64,000 nt of DNA, from assembly GCA_903884535.1 (NCBI GenBank), contig CAISEZ010000120.1:1-64000 (forward strand), in the 5' to 3' direction. The notes under the pieces are model-generated. The model made no database searches. It was not told where the DNA came from and saw nothing but the letters and a program-made list of their open reading frames with translations. The translations under genes were made by a program, and so were the position numbers. Source of the DNA: an uncultured Verrucomicrobia subdivision 3 bacterium. Its GTDB lineage: Bacteria > Verrucomicrobiota > Verrucomicrobiia > Limisphaerales > UBA11358. This document shows, piece by piece, positions 59,831 to 64,000 of the stretch (the first letter of the stretch is position 1; every line of letters begins with the position of its first letter).

Positions 59831-60909
59831 CGCTTCGCCTCGCCATCATCGGCTGCGGCAAAATTGCCGACCAGCATTTGCTCGCGTTCCGGCGCATTGG
59901 CGGCGGCGAAGTTGTCGCGCTGTGCGACCGTGAATTGCTCATGGCCAACCAGCTTGGCGACCGTTTCGGCATCACCGCCTGTTTTGCCGACGCGGCGGAA
60001 ATGTTGCGCACGACCAAGCCGGATGTCGTCCACATCACCACGCCACCGCAGGGCCATTTTACGCTCGCCAAACTTTGCCTTGAAGCCGGCGCGCATGTTT
60101 ATCTGGAAAAGCCGTTCACCGTCACGGCAGCGGAAGCGGAAGAATTAATTTCGCTCGCGGAAAATAAAAAATTGAAAATCACCGCCGGGCACAATTACCA
60201 GTTCACTTTGGAGATGCTCGAAATGCGCCGGCTTGTGGCGCAGGATTTTCTCGGCGGCAAGGCAGTCCACGTCGAAAGCCACTGGCCGTATGATTTGAGC
60301 GATGCGAGCTACGTCGGCCCGATTCTCGGCAGCAAGACGCACTGGGTCCGCCAATTGCCCGGCCAGTTATTTCACAATCTCATCAGCCACGGTATCGCCA
60401 AGCTCGCCGAATTTTTGGGCGACGAGGTGAAAATCACTGCGCACGCCCACCAAAGTCCGCGCCTGCACAGTCTCAACGGCCAGGAAGTGCAGGACGAACT
60501 GCGCGTGCTTTTGCGCGACGAAAACGGCACCACCGCCACGTTTTGTTTTTCCACGCAGATCAAGCCCGGCCAGAATTTCCTGCGCATCTGCGGCCCGAAA
60601 AACTCGCTGTTCGTGGACAATTCCAGCGGCACCTTGCTCCGGCTGGAAAACAAATCGTATAAAAGTTATCTGACTTTTTTCGTCCCGCCGCTGAAACTCG
60701 CCCGGCAACATTTCCATAACGCGCGCATCAATGTTTTCAATTTTCTGAACGGCAAGCTGCATCAGGATTCCGGCATGAAGGAATTGATCGAGCAATTTCA
60801 TCGCAGCATCAAAACCCAAGGGGCGCCGCCGATTCCGTATCGCGAAATCATTTTGACCGCGCGCATCATGGATGAAATTTTTGCGCAGATTAAAAACCCG
60901 GCTAAATGA
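59827..60909 (+). CDS. Gfo/Idh/MocA oxidoreductase (second copy)
   Basis: A 360-residue NAD(P)-dependent oxidoreductase. LAIIGCGKIADQHLLAF is the cofactor loop and YLEKPFTVTAAEAEELI carries the catalytic lysine. It differs clearly from the WbpB-like protein at 45.8 kb, so it probably acts on another sugar. ATG overlaps the SDR stop; its stop overlaps the GT2 start. Order SDR-oxidoreductase-GT2 suggests that these make and transfer one sugar. Confidence 0.88.
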   Translation: MTLRLAIIGCGKIADQHLLAFRRIGGGEVVALCDRELLMANQLGDRFGITACFADAAEMLRTTKPDVVHITTPPQGHFTLAKLCLEAGAHVYLEKPFTVTAAEAEELISLAENKKLKITAGHNYQFTLEMLEMRRLVAQDFLGGKAVHVESHWPYDLSDASYVGPILGSKTHWVRQLPGQLFHNLISHGIAKLAEFLGDEVKITAHAHQSPRLHSLNGQEVQDELRVLLRDENGTTATFCFSTQIKPGQNFLRICGPKNSLFVDNSSGTLLRLENKSYKSYLTFFVPPLKLARQHFHNARINVFNFLNGKLHQDSGMKELIEQFHRSIKTQGAPPIPYREIILTARIMDEIFAQIKNPAK

Positions 60910-61829
60910 AATACGTCCTCATCACTTCCGCGCGCAACGAAGAAGCCTTTGTCGGCTTGACGCTGGCGTCGGTCGCGGCGCAGACGCAGTTGCCGGAACG
61001 CTGGGTCATCACCGACGACGGCTCGTCCGACTGCACGGCGGAAATCGTGGCCGAGTTTGCAAAAAAATGTCCGTGGATCACGCTCATCCGCAATCCCAAG
61101 CGCGAAGGCCGCAATTTCGGCGCAAAGGCCGACGCCGTGAACGCCGCGCTCGCGCTGATGAAAGTTTTGGAATTTGACGTGCTCGGAAATCTCGATGCCG
61201 ACACTTCCTTCGAGCCAGACTACATGGAATTTTTGATGCGGAAATTTGACGCTGATCCGAAGCTCGGTGTCGCCGGCACGCCGTTCACGCAGGCGGGCGG
61301 CTACGATTCGACCAAGGACAGTTTTGAGGGCGAAAATTTTGTCGCCGGCCCGATCCAGCTTTTTCGCCGCGACTGCTTCCGCGAAATCGGCGGCTACACC
61401 GCGAGTCCCGCCGGCGGCGTGGACTGGATCGCCGTGATGACCGCGCGGCTCAAAGGCTGGACGGCGCGCTCGTTTTCCGAAAAACGTTTTCATCATCACC
61501 GCTCGATGGGCACGGCGGAAAAAGGCGCGCTCGCCGCGCTGTTTTCCTACGGCCAGAAAGATTATTACCTCGGCGGATCGCCGGTCTGGCAGTTGTTTCG
61601 CGTGACCTATCGTATCGTCAAAAAACCGTATTTATTCGGCGGCCTAGCCTTGTTGTTCGGCTACATTTGGGCGGCGCTGCGCCGGGTGAAACGGCCCATT
61701 TCAGACGAATTGATGCACTTCAACCGCCGCGAGCAGATGAAAAAACTCAACGCCATCCTGCGTTCCGTCTTCCGCCTGAAAAAGGTGGACAACTTTCGCG
61801 TGGCCAACGCGCCGACCAAAACCAACTGA
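60906..61829 (+). CDS. Family 2 glycosyltransferase
   Basis: A 307-residue GT-A glycosyltransferase. It begins VLITSARNEEAFVGLTLASV, the normal GT2 opening, with ITDDGSSD for UDP binding and the DxD motif in NLDADTSF. A short hydrophobic segment near 230-250 (YLFGGLALLFGYIWAAL) may attach it to the membrane. Donor sugar unknown. It overlaps the gene before and touches the next ATG directly (TGAATG). Confidence 0.9.
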   Translation: MKYVLITSARNEEAFVGLTLASVAAQTQLPERWVITDDGSSDCTAEIVAEFAKKCPWITLIRNPKREGRNFGAKADAVNAALALMKVLEFDVLGNLDADTSFEPDYMEFLMRKFDADPKLGVAGTPFTQAGGYDSTKDSFEGENFVAGPIQLFRRDCFREIGGYTASPAGGVDWIAVMTARLKGWTARSFSEKRFHHHRSMGTAEKGALAALFSYGQKDYYLGGSPVWQLFRVTYRIVKKPYLFGGLALLFGYIWAALRRVKRPISDELMHFNRREQMKKLNAILRSVFRLKKVDNFRVANAPTKTN

Positions 61830-63053
61830 ATGGCCTCCGTAAAAAACATCTCGCCGCTGGCCGAAAAAGTTGCCGTCACGCTGACGAACTTCACCGGCTG
61901 GCTGGAAAAATACGGCGAAGTTTCGTGGGACCACCAATCGTTTTTCGCCGGGCCGGTGGGCCGCCGCGCGAAGGCGCTTTACTATAAAAACAAATTGCTG
62001 GGCACGGCGGCGGTCGCGCCGATGATTTTTTTCGAGGCATTCCTGCCGTCGGCGCGGCGGCTGTTTCATCATCCCATCCGCTTGCCGATTGCCGACGCGC
62101 ATTTTGCGATGGGCTTCACCTTTCTGCACGAGGCGATGGCGAATCCGGCGCACCTGCAAAAAGCCGTGCATTTTTTGGCGGCACTGGAAAAAACGCGCTG
62201 CCCGGATTATTTGGAATTTTGCTGGGGTTATCCGTTCGACTGGGTCACGCGCAACGGCGTCATCAAGGCCGGCACACCGCTCATCACGACGACGCCTTAC
62301 GCCTTCGAGGCTTTTTTACAGGTTTACAAATCGCAGGCGGATGCCGGCCGCAAAAAAATCATTGAATCCATCGTCCGCCACACCGGCACGGACATCAAGG
62401 ATTTCAAAACTTCCGAAACCGCCCGCACCAGTTCCTACACGCCGCACGACCAGGGCGGCGTGGTCAACGCCTCGGCGTATCGCGCCTTTACCCTGATGAG
62501 CGCGGCAAAATTTCTCGGCGACAATGCGCTGCTGAAAATCGCCGAGCCTAATATTAATTTTGTTTTGGAAAGCCAGAACGCCGATGGCTCCTGGCCTTAC
62601 GCCAAGGATGGCGTGCGCGATTTCGTGGATCATTTTCACACCTGCTTTGTGATGAAGGCGCTGGCGAAAATTTACAAGCTCAACGGCGATCCGCGAATCC
62701 TCGCGGCGCTGGCGAAGGGCGTGGATTATTACCTGAAAAATCTTTTCGCCGAGAACGGCATGCCCCGCCCGTTTTCCAAGGCGCCGCGTTTGACGGTTTA
62801 TCAATGCGAGCTTTACGACTGCGCCGAGTGCATCAATTTGTGCCTGCTGCTGCGCCGTGAATTTCCGCAGCTGCAATCCACTCTGGAAACCGTCATCGCT
62901 GGAATTTTGAAAAACTGGGTGAAGCGTGACGGTTCGTTTCGTTCGCGCAAGCTCATGTTCGGCTGGGACAACGTGCCGATGCACCGCTGGGCGCAGTCGC
63001 AAATGTTCCGCTCACTGGCATTTTTCCTGCACGAGGAAACATTGCAGGCCTGA
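61830..63053 (+). CDS. Alpha/alpha-toroid protein of unknown function in the exopolysaccharide locus
   Basis: A 407-residue helical protein. Regular helix pairs with segments such as FVLESQNADGSWPYAKDG and ILKNWVKRDGSFRSR resemble the QW-type repeats of squalene/terpene cyclases and prenyltransferase beta subunits. This implies an alpha/alpha-barrel. HDQGGVVNASAYRAF and HFHTCFVMKALA are other recognisable pieces. No signal peptide. Terpene cyclase activity is not supported, since the DxDD motif is missing; a glycoside-hydrolase or sugar-modifying role is possible. It sits between GT2 and asparagine synthase, which touch it on both sides. Confidence 0.65.
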   Translation: MASVKNISPLAEKVAVTLTNFTGWLEKYGEVSWDHQSFFAGPVGRRAKALYYKNKLLGTAAVAPMIFFEAFLPSARRLFHHPIRLPIADAHFAMGFTFLHEAMANPAHLQKAVHFLAALEKTRCPDYLEFCWGYPFDWVTRNGVIKAGTPLITTTPYAFEAFLQVYKSQADAGRKKIIESIVRHTGTDIKDFKTSETARTSSYTPHDQGGVVNASAYRAFTLMSAAKFLGDNALLKIAEPNINFVLESQNADGSWPYAKDGVRDFVDHFHTCFVMKALAKIYKLNGDPRILAALAKGVDYYLKNLFAENGMPRPFSKAPRLTVYQCELYDCAECINLCLLLRREFPQLQSTLETVIAGILKNWVKRDGSFRSRKLMFGWDNVPMHRWAQSQMFRSLAFFLHEETLQA

Positions 63054-63068
63054 AACCAAACCAAAATC

Positions 63069-64000
63069 ATGTGCGGCATTTGTGGACAGGTAAAAATTGA
63101 CGGCAGCGAGCCGGTGGATCAAAACACGATCCGCCGGATGGCGCAGACGATTTTTCATCGCGGCCCGGACGACGATGGCTATTTCTTCGCCGGCCCGGTC
63201 GGGCTGGGTTTTCGCCGGCTTTCGATCATTGATCTCGCCGGCGGTCACCAGCCAATGGCCGATGCGGACGAAACGGTTTGGATTGTTTTCAACGGCGAGA
63301 TTTACAACTACAAGGAATTGCGCGCCGAACTCGAAGGCCACGGCCATAAATTCCGCACCAGCTCCGACACGGAAGTCATCATCCACGGCTATAAGCAATG
63401 GGACACGGATGTTTTCAACCATCTCAACGGCATGTTCGGCGTGGCGATTTGGGACGTGAAACGCAAACGCCTCGTGGTGTCGCGCGATGCGATGGGCATC
63501 AAATTGATTTATTACAAAATCACCGGTGGCAAATTGAGTTTCGGTTCGGAAATCCGCCCGGTGCTGGCGGCGGAAAATGCCACGCCCGATGTGGACCCGG
63601 CCGCGCTGAATTTGTTTTTGCGGTTCCGTTACACGCCGTCGCCGCTGACCATTTTTCAGGGCGTCCGCAAACTCGCGCCCGGCACGATGCTCGTCGTGGA
63701 AAACGGCAAATGCCGCGAGGAACGCTGGTATAATTTTACGCCGACGCCTTTTACCGACAATCTCAGCGACAAGGACGCGACGGCGCAACTACTCGATTTA
63801 TATCGCGGCGCGGTCAAACGGCATCTGCTGGCCGACGTGCCGGTGGGAATTTTGTTGAGCGGCGGACTTGATTCGGGGCTGCTGCTGGCGCTGATGAACG
63901 AGCACGGCCGCGACTGGCCGGCTTATACGATCGGTTACGGCAAAGATTTTCATGACGACGAATTGGTGGACGCCGCCGAAACCGCGTCGTTGCTTTGCGC
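63069..64000 (+). CDS. asnB: Asparagine synthase (glutamine-hydrolysing), truncated at right edge
   Basis: The first 310 residues of an AsnB-type enzyme; the frame is still open at the window end. ATG at 63069 gives the catalytic Cys2 (MCGICGQV) needed for glutamine hydrolysis after Met removal. HRGPDDDG, FNGEIYNY and the ATP-pyrophosphatase motif LSGGLDSG (Ser264-Ser269) follow. In exopolysaccharide clusters AsnB-like enzymes often amidate sugar carboxyls, for example uronic acids, rather than free aspartate. That would fit the diacetamido-uronic acid suggested here, but it is inference. It starts 15 bases after the toroid gene. Confidence 0.93.
   Translation, partial: MCGICGQVKIDGSEPVDQNTIRRMAQTIFHRGPDDDGYFFAGPVGLGFRRLSIIDLAGGHQPMADADETVWIVFNGEIYNYKELRAELEGHGHKFRTSSDTEVIIHGYKQWDTDVFNHLNGMFGVAIWDVKRKRLVVSRDAMGIKLIYYKITGGKLSFGSEIRPVLAAENATPDVDPAALNLFLRFRYTPSPLTIFQGVRKLAPGTMLVVENGKCREERWYNFTPTPFTDNLSDKDATAQLLDLYRGAVKRHLLADVPVGILLSGGLDSGLLLALMNEHGRDWPAYTIGYGKDFHDDELVDAAETASLLC

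Noticed and set aside
61830-63053. Squalene or terpene cyclase
   Set aside because: The catalytic DxDD motif is not present and the context is polysaccharide synthesis.
1-64000. CRISPR array, prophage or integrative element
   Set aside because: No regularly spaced direct repeats, no integrase, phage structural or restriction genes; tRNA-Gly is not flanked by an integrase gene.

Overview
The window reads like a chromosome segment of a free-living, moderately GC-rich Gram-negative bacterium of the Verrucomicrobiota, probably near the Pedosphaera/Limisphaerales group. This is inference from gene content: Bat (aerotolerance) genes, several very large immunoglobulin-like or Calx-beta surface proteins, pseudopilins with an H-X9-DG tail, DUF2911 and PIG-L proteins, and short palindromic repeats scattered at gene starts. 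There are no transposases, integrases, rRNA genes or CRISPR arrays. The last gene (asparagine synthase) runs off the right edge.

Layout. 0.4-1.8 kb: tRNA-Gly(CCC), a CDGSH iron-sulfur protein and a SMUG-type uracil-DNA glycosylase, all on the minus strand. 1.9-9.3 kb: a tightly overlapping DUF58-DUF4381-BatA-BatB-BatC-BatD-BatE operon with no MoxR ATPase in view. 9.4-11.7 kb: divergent mannonate dehydratase and an alpha-oxoamine synthase. 11.7-30.6 kb: a strong concentration of peptidoglycan and muropeptide catabolism genes (LD-carboxypeptidase, secreted GH25 lysozyme, alanine dehydrogenase, a PBP4-type peptidase fused to an alpha/beta hydrolase, NamZ exo-muramidase, AmiE-like serine hydrolase, L-Ala-D/L-Glu epimerase, NagB). 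These are interspersed with large secreted proteins and two pseudopilins. 30.6-40.8 kb: a LuxR-type regulator with a degenerate receiver, then a co-directional run of two DUF2911 proteins, a large PIG-L protein, a 49-residue membrane protein, a sodium:solute symporter and a bacillithiol-like set (short BshC-like protein, BshB, BshA).

40.9-64 kb: an exopolysaccharide locus. It opens with a DegT aminotransferase and, after a relatively AT-rich gap, a NusG/RfaH-type antiterminator. It continues with the initiating sugar transferase, Gfo/Idh oxidoreductase, hexapeptide acetyltransferase, FemAB-like protein, a Wzc-like chain-length protein with a broken Walker A motif, a deacetylase-glycosyltransferase fusion, an MBOAT/SGNH acetylation pair, a Wzy-like polymerase, a beta-helix protein, a sugar epimerase, a second oxidoreductase, a GT2, an alpha/alpha-toroid protein and asparagine synthase. 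The aminotransferase, oxidoreductase and acetyltransferase resemble WbpE, WbpB and WbpD, which together make a 2,3-diacetamido-uronic acid.

Most notable points: (1) the muropeptide-catabolism neighbourhood; (2) a compact BshC-BshB-BshA cluster whose BshC-like member is about half normal length; (3) four palindromic repeat elements, each lying in or directly against the 5' end of a gene (batE, the large PIG-L gene, the symporter, bshB), one of them built from four hairpins with constant TTCC/GGAA loops; (4) three unusual proteins: a PBP4-hydrolase fusion, a deacetylase-GT4 fusion and a Wzc homologue lacking the ATP-binding lysine. All functions are assigned by reading motifs; no database search was possible.
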